Source: Planctomycetota bacterium
GTDB lineage: Bacteria; Planctomycetota; MHYJ01; JACPRB01
Length of the DNA stretch: 7,672 bases
Direction of reading: 5' to 3'
NCBI GenBank assembly: GCA_023261405.1
Contig: JAHFOZ010000133.1
Location: 1-7,672, forward strand
Position numbers and translations under genes: made by a program. This document shows, in pieces, positions 1 through 6,831 of this stretch. Position 1 is the stretch's first letter. Each line of letters starts with the position of its first letter. The notes below the pieces were generated by a model. It saw only the letters and a list, made by a program, of their open reading frames with translations. It searched no databases and was not told the DNA's origin.

Positions 1-929
1 GACGAGCAGGCCAGCATCCGCTTCACGTTCCGCTGCCAGACCGCCAGCAGATTCCCCACCACCATCGTCGCCACCGCCACTCCGTAGAGCAGCTCGCCCC
101 AGACCTTCGCCTGCGGCGCGCCCGCCATGATCAGGATGCGGAGAAAGGCGCCGAAGCCCGCCGCCTTCACGGCCACCGACATGAACGCCGTCACCGGCGT
201 GGGCGACCCCTCGTAGACGTCCGGCACCCACATGTGGAAAGGCACCGCCCCCACCTTGAAGCAGACCCCCGCCGCCAGCATGCAGAAGCCGATCGTCGCC
301 AGCGTCAACTGTCCCCCGGGCTGCTGCTCCAGCGCCCGCCCGATCTCCGGGATCTTCACGGTCCCCGTCGCCCCGTAGAGGAGCGCCATGCCGTAGAGCA
401 GGAAGCCGGTGGCAAAGGCACCCATCAGGAAATACTTGAGCGAGGCCTCGTTCGAGCGCGCGTCGCGCCGCAGCACCCCGGCGAGCACGTAGAGGCAGAG
501 CGACAGGATCTCCAGCGCGATGAAAAACGTCACGAGGTCCATGGCCTGGACGAGCAGCATCATCCCGGCTGCCGAGATGAGCAGGAGCGCGCTGTATTCC
601 GCGGGCGGCACCCCCTTCTGCCGGATCAGCCCGCCCGAGAGCACCTGCGTGAGCCCCGCCGCCAGCACGATCGCCATGGAGAGAAACAGCGACAGGCGGT
701 CCTGCGTCACCGCCCCCGCGAAGCCCACCCGCACGTCCTCCGGACGGTAGACCCCCAGGACGATGAGGACGAGCGAGGCCACGAGCGTGCACGCGCTGAG
801 CAACTCCGCGATCCCCGCGCGGTCGTCGCGGCGGAGCAGGACGTCCACCCCCACCACCCCCAGCGCCCCCACGAGGAGCGCCAGCGCCGGGAAAATCGTC
901 GGGAGGTCGCTCCAGGCTGCAGTGTTCAT
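1..929 (-). CDS. nuoN: NADH-quinone oxidoreductase subunit N (NuoN), 5' part, cut by left window edge
   Basis: Antiporter-like membrane subunit of complex I, next to NuoK in the membrane arm; one of the three proton-pumping subunits. The frame is open from the ATG at 929 to the window edge, giving 309 complete residues out of the usual roughly 450-500. Visible landmarks are Glu140 in ALEILSLCLY (TM5 glutamate), the motif EASLKYFLMGAF at 161-172, Lys225 in FKVGAVPFHMWVPD (TM7 lysine), the loop YEGSPTPVTAF at 239-249, Lys255 in VAVKAAGFGAF, and NVKRMLACSS at the edge. Several hydrophobic segments begin at about residue 10. The start ATG overlaps the nuoM stop by 4 bp (ATGA). No strong Shine-Dalgarno sequence precedes it (only CCAGG close by), so translational coupling to nuoM is likely (inference). 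Odd point: Cys308 replaces the Tyr usual in the KRMLAYSS motif. Identity is secure from motifs and position. Confidence 0.97.
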   Translation of the reverse strand, partial: MNTAAWSDLPTIFPALALLVGALGVVGVDVLLRRDDRAGIAELLSACTLVASLVLIVLGVYRPEDVRVGFAGAVTQDRLSLFLSMAIVLAAGLTQVLSGGLIRQKGVPPAEYSALLLISAAGMMLLVQAMDLVTFFIALEILSLCLYVLAGVLRRDARSNEASLKYFLMGAFATGFLLYGMALLYGATGTVKIPEIGRALEQQPGGQLTLATIGFCMLAAGVCFKVGAVPFHMWVPDVYEGSPTPVTAFMSVAVKAAGFGAFLRILIMAGAPQAKVWGELLYGVAVATMVVGNLLAVWQRNVKRMLACS

Positions 930-2410
930 GGCCTGGCCACCGGCGCCTCGGGGTTGAGCTTCCGCACCACCCCCTGCACCGCCCTCTCCGTCTTCGACAG
1001 GACCGAGTTCGGGAACACGCCCAGGAGCACGATCAGCGCGAGCACCGGCACGAGATACGCAAGCTCGCCTTTCGTCACGTCCGCCGTCTTCTCCCGCTCC
1101 GCCATCGTCACGGGGCCGAAAAAGACGTCGCGGTAGAGCCTCAGCATGTAGACCGCGCCCAGGATCACCCCCAGGCCGGCGATCCCCGTGGCCCACGGAT
1201 GTCCGCGGAAGGAGCCGAAGAGCACCAGGAACTCGCCCACGAACCCGTTCAGGCCGGGCAGGCCGATCGACGACAGCGTCACCACCATGAAAAGCGCCGC
1301 GTACACGGGCGTGACCTTCGCCATCCCGCCGAAGTCGTCCACGCCGCGCCGGTGCGTCCGCTCGTAGATGATCCCCACCAGGAGGAAGAGCGCGCCCGTC
1401 GAGAGCCCGTGGTTCACCATCTGGAGCACCCCGCCCTGCGCCCCCGCCACCGAGCCCGAGAAAATCCCCAGCATCACGAAGCCGAGGTGCGACACGCTGG
1501 AGTACGCCACGAGCTTCTTGATGTCGCTCTGCGCCATCGCCATCAGGGCGCCGTAGACCACCCCAATCACCGAGAGCGCCACGAGGAGCGGCGTGTAGTG
1601 CCGCGCCGCCTGCGGGAAGAACGGGATCGCGACGCGCAGGAAGCCATACGCCCCGAGCTTGAGGAGCACCCCCGCCAGGATCACGCTGCCCGCCGTGGGT
1701 GCCTGCACGTGCGCGTCCGGCAGCCAGGTATGGAAGGGGAAAAGCGGCACCTTGATCGCGAAGGAGAGCCCGAACGCCAGGAACAGCACCTGCTGCACGC
1801 CCAGCGCCGGCCTCGCCCGCTCCAGTGCCCCGGGCAGGAGCTCCACGTCGAAGGTCCCCGCCTGCGCATAGCAGTAGAGGATCGCCGCGAACATCAGCAC
1901 GCTGCCCGCGATCGTGTAGAGGATGAACTTCACCGCGGCGTAGATCCGCTGCGGGCCGCCCCAGATGCCCACGATCAGGTACATCGGGAGGAGCATCGCC
2001 TCCCAGAAGACGTAGAACAGGAAGAGGTCGAGCGCGATGAAGGCCCCGAGCATGCCGCTCTCCAGGAAAAGCAGCGCGATCATGAAGCCTCGGGACATCT
2101 GCCTCGAGCAGGCGATCGCCAGCGGCATCAGGAACGCCGTCAGCGCCACCATCGCGAGGCTGATCCCGTCCACCCCCACCGCGTAGTGGATCGATCCCAC
2201 TCCGAGCCGCACCCACTCGTGGTCCTCCTTGAACTGCATTTCGGAGGAAGCCGGGTCGAACTCCACCCACGCGGCGCCCGCCAGAACCACGACCGCCAGC
2301 GAGGCCACGAGCGCAACCTGAATCGCGCGGGAAGTCTTCCAGACGGCCAGCAGCAACCCCGCCGCCGCCGGCAGAAAGGTGATCAGGGTGAGCAGCGGGA
2401 GTCCCTTCAT
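926..2410 (-). CDS. nuoM: NADH-quinone oxidoreductase subunit M (NuoM)
   Basis: Antiporter-like proton-pumping subunit in the middle of the complex I membrane arm, 494 residues, close to the usual NuoM length (E. coli about 509). Key positions seen: Glu137 in FWEAMLLPMYLIVGIWGG (TM5), Lys220 in AIKVPLFPFHTWLPDAH (TM7), Lys251 in GVLLKLGAYGFLR (TM8), the QSDIKKLVAYSSVSHLGF motif around 294-311, His334 in VNHGLSTGALF, and Glu393 in GFVGEFLVLFGSF (TM12), which takes the place of the terminal Lys found in NuoL and NuoN and is typical of NuoM. About 14 hydrophobic segments are evident; a polar loop around 50-67 separates the first two or three. The ATG overlaps the nuoL stop by 4 bp (ATGA). There is no good Shine-Dalgarno sequence, so coupling to nuoL is inferred. 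The Glu393 position and gene order separate it from NuoL, NuoN and Mrp antiporter subunits. Confidence 0.98.
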   Translation of the reverse strand: MKGLPLLTLITFLPAAAGLLLAVWKTSRAIQVALVASLAVVVLAGAAWVEFDPASSEMQFKEDHEWVRLGVGSIHYAVGVDGISLAMVALTAFLMPLAIACSRQMSRGFMIALLFLESGMLGAFIALDLFLFYVFWEAMLLPMYLIVGIWGGPQRIYAAVKFILYTIAGSVLMFAAILYCYAQAGTFDVELLPGALERARPALGVQQVLFLAFGLSFAIKVPLFPFHTWLPDAHVQAPTAGSVILAGVLLKLGAYGFLRVAIPFFPQAARHYTPLLVALSVIGVVYGALMAMAQSDIKKLVAYSSVSHLGFVMLGIFSGSVAGAQGGVLQMVNHGLSTGALFLLVGIIYERTHRRGVDDFGGMAKVTPVYAALFMVVTLSSIGLPGLNGFVGEFLVLFGSFRGHPWATGIAGLGVILGAVYMLRLYRDVFFGPVTMAEREKTADVTKGELAYLVPVLALIVLLGVFPNSVLSKTERAVQGVVRKLNPEAPVARP

Positions 2411-4407
2411 CGGGTGAACCTGAAGACCATCCAGGCCAGCATGGCCAGCGCGCCCACCATGAACGAGCCGATCGCCACGTTGACGGAGCCGGTGTGCGGC
2501 CTGCGGAAGACCCAGCCCGCGCCGTAGACAATCTTGCCCGCTCCGCCGACGAGCAGCGTGTCGATCAGGAGGCGGTCCACGAGGAACCAGACCACCGTCG
2601 CGCCCATGCGCACCGGGGCGACAACGAGGTACTCGTAGATCTCGTCCACGTAGAACTTGTTCTCGACGAGCGAGTGCAGCCGCCGCCCCGGGCCCTCGAC
2701 GAAGCCCTTCAAGGTCTCGCGCCCGCGGCCATACAGGTAGAAGGCCGAGAGAAAGCCTCCGAAGAAGAGGACGATCGAAAGGCCTTGGTTCAACGAGTGC
2801 ACGTGGTGCGCCTGCTTCAACAGCCCCTCGAGATGCCTCGTCTCGAGGTATTCCTCCACGCCCGGTCCCATCTTCTCGAGGGCGATGAAGGCCTTAGCAC
2901 GGTCGAATTCCGATCCGCCCTGAAGCCGCATCGCCAGTTCGTGCACGCGCGCCTCGGTCCCCCACACGTTACCCAGCAGATGGGCCAGCGGTTTCTCCAG
3001 CAGGAGGCCGCCGGCCAGCGAGAGCACCGCCAGGATCGCGAGCGGGGCCATCATGAGGATCCCCGGCTTGTGGATCTCGTGGTGAGGGTCGCCGTGATGC
3101 TCCCCGGGCCGCGGCATGAAAACCACGAGGATGAGCCGCGTCGTGTAGAACGCCGTGATGAACGCCGTGGCCGCCAGCGTCACCCAGACGAGGCTGGGCC
3201 CCGTATGGGCCGCGTACGTGGCCGCGAGGATCGCGTCCTTGGAGACGTACCCCGCGGTGAGCGGCATCCCCGCCAGCGCCAGGCCGCCCGCGATGAAGAC
3301 CACCGCGAGCCCCGGCAGCTTCCTCGCCAGGCCGCCCATCTTCCGGATGTCCTGCTCGCCGTGGAGGGCGTGGATCACCGCGCCCGCCCCCAGGAAGAGG
3401 AGCGCCTTGAAGAAGGCATGGGTCACCACGTGGAAGATCCCGGTGGTGAACTGCGCCGAGGCCATCCCGGCGAACATGAAGCCCAGCTGGCTCACGGTGG
3501 AGTAGGCGAGCACCTTCTTGATGTCGTTCTGCGCGACCGCGATCACCCCCGCGAGCAGCGCCGTGGCGGCCGCGACCCCGCCCAGGACATGGAGCATCCC
3601 CGATGCCGCGAAGAGGAAGTGCATCCTCCCGACCATGTAGATGCCCGCCGTCACCATCGTGGCGGCGTGGATGAGGGCTGAAACCGGCGTGGGGCCCGCC
3701 ATGGCGTCCGGCAGCCAGACGAAGAGCGGGATCTGGGCGCTCTTGCCGCAGGCCCCCACGAACAGGAAGACCGCCCCCCAGAAGGCCAGGCTCTCCTGAT
3801 TCACGGGCATGCCGCCCATCTTCGCGAAGTCCAGCGTCCCGAAGAGCTGCCAGACGCAGAAGATCCCCAGCACGAAGCCGAGGTCGCCCACGCGGTTGAC
3901 GATGAAGGCCTTCTTCCCCGCGTCGGCGTTCTTGAGCTCCTTGTACCAGAACCCGATGAGCAGGTACGAGCAGAGCCCCACGCCCTCCCAGCCCAGGAAC
4001 ATCAGCACGAGTGAGTCGCCCATGACGAGGACGAGCATCGAGAACATGAAGAGGTTGAGGTAGGCGAAGAAGCGCGCGAACCCGTCGTCGTCCTGCATGT
4101 AGGCGACGGAGTAAACGTGGATGAGCGAGCCCACGCCCGTGACCACGAGGATCATGACGCCCGTAAGGCCGTCCACGCGCAGCCCGAACGGAACCGACAG
4201 GGCCCCCGGCCCCGCCCCCACCTTGATCCAGTCGAAGACTTGCTGCTCCACCGGCAGCTGCGCGAACGCGGCCACCGAGAGCGCGAACGACGCGATCGGC
4301 CCCGCGCAGCCCACGATCGCCGCAAGCGGCTTCGGCAGGCGGGCGAAGAGGTTCACCAGGAACCCCGCGAGGGGAAGGCAGGGGATCAACCAGAGGAGCC
4401 CGCTCAT
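2407..4407 (-). CDS. nuoL: NADH-quinone oxidoreductase subunit L (NuoL)
   Basis: Distal antiporter-like subunit of complex I, pumping protons at the far end of the membrane arm and carrying the long lateral helix HL. It has 666 residues, longer than E. coli NuoL (613). Key residues: Glu141 in GWEGVGLCSYLLIGFW (TM5), Lys222 in GKSAQIPLFVWLPDAM followed by AGPTPVSALIHAATMV (TM7 region), NDIKKVLAYSTVSQLGFM at 294-311, Lys334 in THAFFKALLF, and Lys390 in TAGYVSKDAIL (TM12). A His-rich loop lies at 436-446, and a long charged segment at about 480-540 explains the extra length. ENKFYVDEIYEYL at 582-594 opens the TM15/HL region, and 641-663 is the last membrane helix. The start is set by the 4-bp ATGA overlap with nuoK, with GGGGAG 9 nt upstream. 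Reading the frame further upstream gives Arg-rich non-family sequence that overlaps nuoK and nuoJ, so the internal ATG at 4407 is the right start. Confidence 0.98.
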   Translation of the reverse strand: MSGLLWLIPCLPLAGFLVNLFARLPKPLAAIVGCAGPIASFALSVAAFAQLPVEQQVFDWIKVGAGPGALSVPFGLRVDGLTGVMILVVTGVGSLIHVYSVAYMQDDDGFARFFAYLNLFMFSMLVLVMGDSLVLMFLGWEGVGLCSYLLIGFWYKELKNADAGKKAFIVNRVGDLGFVLGIFCVWQLFGTLDFAKMGGMPVNQESLAFWGAVFLFVGACGKSAQIPLFVWLPDAMAGPTPVSALIHAATMVTAGIYMVGRMHFLFAASGMLHVLGGVAAATALLAGVIAVAQNDIKKVLAYSTVSQLGFMFAGMASAQFTTGIFHVVTHAFFKALLFLGAGAVIHALHGEQDIRKMGGLARKLPGLAVVFIAGGLALAGMPLTAGYVSKDAILAATYAAHTGPSLVWVTLAATAFITAFYTTRLILVVFMPRPGEHHGDPHHEIHKPGILMMAPLAILAVLSLAGGLLLEKPLAHLLGNVWGTEARVHELAMRLQGGSEFDRAKAFIALEKMGPGVEEYLETRHLEGLLKQAHHVHSLNQGLSIVLFFGGFLSAFYLYGRGRETLKGFVEGPGRRLHSLVENKFYVDEIYEYLVVAPVRMGATVVWFLVDRLLIDTLLVGGAGKIVYGAGWVFRRPHTGSVNVAIGSFMVGALAMLAWMVFRFTR

Positions 4408-4709
4408 CCCTTCATGCTCCCCAGGTCGCCGGTGTCCACGGTCTTCTTGTTCCGGAAGACGGCGATCAGGATGGCCAGCCCCACGGCCACTTCGGCGGCG
4501 GCCACGCCCATCACCATGATCACGAAGACCTGCCCATGCTGCCCGCCCGCGGAGCCCCAGTGGCGCGCGAACGCGAGAAGCGCCACGTTGACGCCGTTGA
4601 GCATGAGCTCCACCGACATCAGCATGATGAGGAGGTTCCTCCGCGCGAGCACGCCAAAGGCGCCCACGGCGAAGAGCGCCGCGCTCAGGACCAGGTAGTT
4701 GGAGATCAC
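4404..4709 (-). CDS. nuoK: NADH-quinone oxidoreductase subunit K (NuoK), GTG start
   Basis: Small three-helix membrane subunit of complex I, homologous to MrpC and to mitochondrial ND4L, lying between NuoJ and NuoN and lining the central hydrophilic axis. It has 101 residues, the normal family length. Both functionally important membrane glutamates are present: Glu34 in MSVELMLNGVN (E. coli Glu36) and Glu73 in GVAAAEVAVGLAI (E. coli Glu72). RRNLLIMLM precedes the first, and the C-terminus DTGDLGSMKG matches the conserved MRG/MKG ending of the family. The start is GTG at 4709, overlapping the nuoJ stop (GTGA) and preceded by GGAGGA with a 7-nt spacer. The open frame continues upstream but there overlaps nuoJ and encodes Arg/Gly-rich sequence unrelated to the family. 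Its stop overlaps the nuoL ATG by 4 bp. Confidence 0.97.
   Translation of the reverse strand: MISNYLVLSAALFAVGAFGVLARRNLLIMLMSVELMLNGVNVALLAFARHWGSAGGQHGQVFVIMVMGVAAAEVAVGLAILIAVFRNKKTVDTGDLGSMKG
4417..4422 (-). promoter_or_regulatory. Probable ribosome binding site of nuoL
   Basis: On the minus strand this reads GGGGAG, 9 nt before the nuoL ATG at 4407 and inside the end of nuoK. A second purine run, GAAGGG, abuts the ATG and is too close to act well. The match is moderate, and coupling through the ATGA overlap may matter more. Confidence 0.5.
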
Positions 4710-5218
4710 GCCGCCTTCCTCCGGGCGAGGACCACCCCGCCGAAGATGGCCACCATGATGAGGACCGACATGAGCTCGAAAGGCAGCGCGTAAGGCCCGA
4801 AGAGGGCCTCCCCCACGTATTCCACGCCGCCGAACGCGGGCCCTTTCGCATCGATCGTGCCGCCTTGCAGCTCTACCGCGGCGAACCACATCGGGACGGC
4901 CAGGAGTCCGAAGAGCCCGAGACAGAGTAGCGCGCAGACCCCTTTGGCGGGGAGCGACGGCTCCGGCGGGAACTCCTCGGGCTTCAGGTTGAGGAGCATG
5001 ATCACGAAGAGGAAGAGAACCAGGATCGCCCCGGTGTAGACCAGGACGTGCATCGCCGCCAGGAAGGGCGCGTCAAGGCGCAGGTACACCACCGCCAGCG
5101 CGATGAAACAGGCCAGCATCCACACCGCGCTGTAGACGGGGTTTCTACGCGTGACGGTCATGAGGCCGCTGACCACGCTCACCGCGGCCGCCAGCGCAAA
5201 GACGGGATCGATCCCCAT
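4706..5218 (-). CDS. nuoJ: NADH-quinone oxidoreductase subunit J (NuoJ)
   Basis: Five-helix membrane subunit of complex I (mitochondrial ND6 homologue), packed between NuoH and NuoK. TM3 carries the conserved glycine region that rearranges between alpha and pi-bulge forms during turnover (known for the family). It has 170 residues, in the usual 165-200 range. Visible: RRNPVYSAVW at 24-33, then VLVYTGAILVLFLFVIMLLN at 58-77 with Tyr61 and Gly63 (the TM3 signature), a Pro/Glu loop at 80-92, a fourth hydrophobic segment at 94-112, and the final helix containing FELMSVLIMVAIFGGVVLARR with Glu148. The ATG lies 3 bp after the nuoI TAG (TAG-GGA-ATG). This is the only junction in the window without overlap. 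The nearest purine run, AGGGA, is too close to be an ideal Shine-Dalgarno sequence, so reinitiation after nuoI is plausible (inference). Confidence 0.97.
   Translation of the reverse strand: MGIDPVFALAAAVSVVSGLMTVTRRNPVYSAVWMLACFIALAVVYLRLDAPFLAAMHVLVYTGAILVLFLFVIMLLNLKPEEFPPEPSLPAKGVCALLCLGLFGLLAVPMWFAAVELQGGTIDAKGPAFGGVEYVGEALFGPYALPFELMSVLIMVAIFGGVVLARRKAA
4717..4722 (-). promoter_or_regulatory. Ribosome binding site of nuoK
   Basis: On the minus strand this reads GGAGGA, 7 nt before the GTG at 4709. It lies inside the 3' end of nuoJ. It is one of the two best Shine-Dalgarno matches in the window and supports the GTG start that overlaps the nuoJ stop. Confidence 0.75.
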
Positions 5219-5221
5219 TCC

Positions 5222-5680
5222 CTACCGGCCCAGAAGCTTGTTGATGTCGTAGATCTTCTCTTCGCGCGTCAGCGCCACCTTGTTGAACGTGGGCGTCAGC
5301 TCGATCGCGTCGCAGGGGCACGCCTCCTCGCACATCCCGCAGTAGATGCACTTGAGCATGTCGATGTTGAAGACCACCGGGATCTTGTCCCGGTCCGGCC
5401 AGGGCGAGGGCGCGCCCACGATCTGGATGCACTCCGCGGGGCAGGCCGTCTGGCACATGAGGCAGGCGACGCATTTCATCCGCCCCTGGTCGTCCTTCTT
5501 CAGGCGGTGCTCCCCGCGGTATCCCTTGCGCGGGACGTGCACCTCCTCGGGGTACGAGAGCGTGTCCCTGGGCTGGAACATCCTCCGCACGGTCAGCGAA
5601 AGTCCCTTGATCGCCGCGGGGATGTACGAGCGGATCATCAGCTTGAGCCACCAGTGCTTGAGCCACATTCCCGCCGTCAC
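5222..5680 (-). CDS. nuoI: NADH-quinone oxidoreductase subunit I (NuoI), two [4Fe-4S] ferredoxin-like subunit, GTG start
   Basis: Peripheral-arm subunit (TYKY homologue) holding clusters N6a and N6b, which pass electrons toward N2 and quinone. It has 152 residues from the GTG. The N-terminal amphipathic stretch at 5-35 (Trp/Lys/Leu-rich, then RRMF) fits the membrane-contacting helix of the family. Two complete cluster motifs of the form C-x2-C-x2-C-x3-C-P follow: Cys70/73/76/80 (CVACLMCQTACP) and Cys111/114/117/121 (CIYCGMCEEACP). In this 2[4Fe-4S] fold the fourth Cys of each motif binds the other cluster. GTG at 5680 overlaps the nuoH stop (GTGA) and sits 5 nt after GGGAGGT. The alternative ATG at 5668 (148 residues) would put that site 17 nt away. 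Frame further upstream overlaps nuoH and is not family-like. Cys123 just after the second motif (CPCDAI) is an extra cysteine where Val or Thr is commoner. Confidence 0.97.
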   Translation of the reverse strand: MTAGMWLKHWWLKLMIRSYIPAAIKGLSLTVRRMFQPRDTLSYPEEVHVPRKGYRGEHRLKKDDQGRMKCVACLMCQTACPAECIQIVGAPSPWPDRDKIPVVFNIDMLKCIYCGMCEEACPCDAIELTPTFNKVALTREEKIYDINKLLGR

Positions 5681-6831
5681 GGTTGACCTCCCGACGCCGC
5701 CACTCCCACGACCGCCACGTACGCGATGTTCGCCAGGGCCAGCGGCAGCAGCCGCTTCCAGCCGAGGTCCATGAGCTGCGTGTACTTGAAGCGCGGCAGC
5801 GTCCACCGGATCGCGATGTAGAGGAGCAGGAGGACCATCACCTTCGAGACGAAGATCCCCACCGACACGAGCCCCTGCAGGATGGACCCTCCGGCCAGCC
5901 ACTCGTTCGCCCCGTTCAGCGCCCCGAAGAGCGGCGGCAGCGACCAGCCGCCCAGGAAGAGCGTGACCATCAGGGAACACATCAGGATCATGCCCACGAA
6001 CTCCCCCATCATGAAGAGCGAGAACTTCATGCTGGAGTATTCCGTGTGATAACCGCCCACGAGCTCCGCCTCGCACTCGGGCAGGTCGAAGGGCAGCCGG
6101 TTGTTCTCGGCCAGCGCAGAGATGAAAAAGAGCAGGAAGCCGCCCAGCCCTGCCGGGAGCAGCCAGGGGTTCCCTCCCCCGAAGATGTTCCAGCCGTGGT
6201 CGGCCTGCCGCTGCACGAGTTCGCGCGGGTCCACTGTCCCGCCCTTGGGGTCCATCGCGCCGCTCAGCATGAGGACCGCGAGGATCGAGAGCCCCAGGGA
6301 CAGCTCGTACGAGACCAGCTGCGCCGAGGCCCGCATCCCGCCGATGAGCGACCACTTGTTGTTCGAGGCCCAGCCGCCGAACGCGAGGCCGTAGACGGCG
6401 ACCGAGAGCACCGACATGGTGAAGAGGATGCCCACGCCGAGGTGGGCCACCTGCAGCGGCTCCCCGCCGATATTGCTCCCGAAAGGGATCACGATCATCC
6501 CGAGCGCCGGCGGCACCAGCACGAGGACCGGCCCCGCGAGATACAGGAACTTGTCGGCCCCCGACGGGATGATGTCCTCCTTGAAGAGGAGCTTGATGGC
6601 GTCCGCGAGCGGCTGAGCGAGGCCGCCGGGCAGGATCCCGCCCAGGCGATTGATGAAGGGCAGGTTCACGCGGTCGGGTCCCACGCGGTTCTGCATGAAC
6701 GCGCTGATCCGCCGCTCGAGGATCACGAGCAGCGGCACGAGGGCCAGCACGAAGAAGCCGATGCAGAAGGCAATCTTCGCCCCGCCGCGGACGGCGGGGT
6801 GCGAGAAGACGGTCTCCAGCAGGTTATGCAT
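5677..6831 (-). CDS. nuoH: NADH-quinone oxidoreductase subunit H (NuoH)
   Basis: Membrane subunit (ND1 homologue) that joins the peripheral and membrane arms and forms the entrance and base of the quinone chamber. It has 384 residues (E. coli 325), the extra length lying mainly in the loop at about 190-222. Signatures: ERRISAFMQNRVGPDRV at 39-55, QPLADAIKLLFKEDIIP at 73-89, WASNNKWSLIGGMRASAQ at 154-171 followed by SYE at 174-176, ENNRLPFDLPECEAELVGG at 242-260 with acidic residues 242, 252, 254 and 256, YHTEYSSMKF at 261-270, and RWTLPRFKYTQLM at 342-354. Eight hydrophobic segments are visible. The start ATG at 6831 overlaps the end of nuoG by 8 bp. The nearest Shine-Dalgarno-like GAAGG is 12 nt away, so initiation may depend on coupling to nuoG. 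An 8-bp GC hairpin lies shortly after the start. No missing motif or frameshift is seen. Confidence 0.98.
   Translation of the reverse strand: MHNLLETVFSHPAVRGGAKIAFCIGFFVLALVPLLVILERRISAFMQNRVGPDRVNLPFINRLGGILPGGLAQPLADAIKLLFKEDIIPSGADKFLYLAGPVLVLVPPALGMIVIPFGSNIGGEPLQVAHLGVGILFTMSVLSVAVYGLAFGGWASNNKWSLIGGMRASAQLVSYELSLGLSILAVLMLSGAMDPKGGTVDPRELVQRQADHGWNIFGGGNPWLLPAGLGGFLLFFISALAENNRLPFDLPECEAELVGGYHTEYSSMKFSLFMMGEFVGMILMCSLMVTLFLGGWSLPPLFGALNGANEWLAGGSILQGLVSVGIFVSKVMVLLLLYIAIRWTLPRFKYTQLMDLGWKRLLPLALANIAYVAVVGVAASGGQP
5686..5692 (-). promoter_or_regulatory. Ribosome binding site deciding the nuoI start
   Basis: On the minus strand this reads GGGAGGT, 5 nt before the GTG at 5680. It lies within the last codons of nuoH. 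Its spacing is normal for the GTG but 17 nt for the ATG at 5668, which favours the GTG start and a 152-residue NuoI. Confidence 0.75.
6780..6799 (-). repeat. Perfect 8-bp GC inverted repeat (hairpin) near the start of nuoH
   Basis: On the transcribed-sense (minus) strand, CCCCGCCG and CGGCGGGG flank the 4-nt loop TCCG, which is of the UNCG tetraloop type in RNA. It occupies nucleotides +33 to +52 of nuoH and encodes part of HPAVRGGA. No T-run follows it, so it is not an intrinsic terminator. A role in ribosome pausing, mRNA processing or stability is possible, but GC-rich genomes make such stems by chance. The structure is visible; any function is inference. Confidence 0.4.

Noticed and set aside
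234..1136. Plus-strand open frame of 300 codons opposite nuoN and the end of nuoM
   Set aside because: It is Arg/His/Gln-rich and low in hydrophobic residues, and it is antisense to a clear NuoN coding sequence that runs off the window.
1199..2527. Long plus-strand open frame of about 440 codons opposite nuoM
   Set aside because: Its product is dominated by Arg, His, Glu and Gln with no fold-like hydrophobic pattern. It is the expected antisense shadow of GC-ended codons in nuoM.
2494..3681. Long plus-strand open frame of about 395 codons opposite nuoL
   Set aside because: It has the same Arg/His/Glu-rich composition and lies fully antisense to the highly conserved NuoL sequence; no family motif is recognisable.
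1..4407. Mrp-type Na+/H+ antiporter, group 4 hydrogenase or Fpo-type operon
   Set aside because: The antiporter-like subunits could suggest these, but NuoG with an N7 motif, NuoI with N6a/N6b motifs, and the full H-I-J-K-L-M-N order identify complex I.
4408..4851. Possible N-terminal extension of NuoL (about 148 extra residues)
   Set aside because: The stretch is out of frame over nuoK and nuoJ, which are both intact family members, and its Arg/Gly-rich product is not NuoL-like.
5681..6355. Possible N-terminal extension of NuoI by about 225 residues
   Set aside because: It is the alternate frame of nuoH, and NuoI family length matches the 152-residue form.
6780..6799. Hairpin in nuoH as an intrinsic terminator
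   Set aside because: No T-run follows the stem on the minus strand, and it lies inside a gene needed for the rest of the operon.
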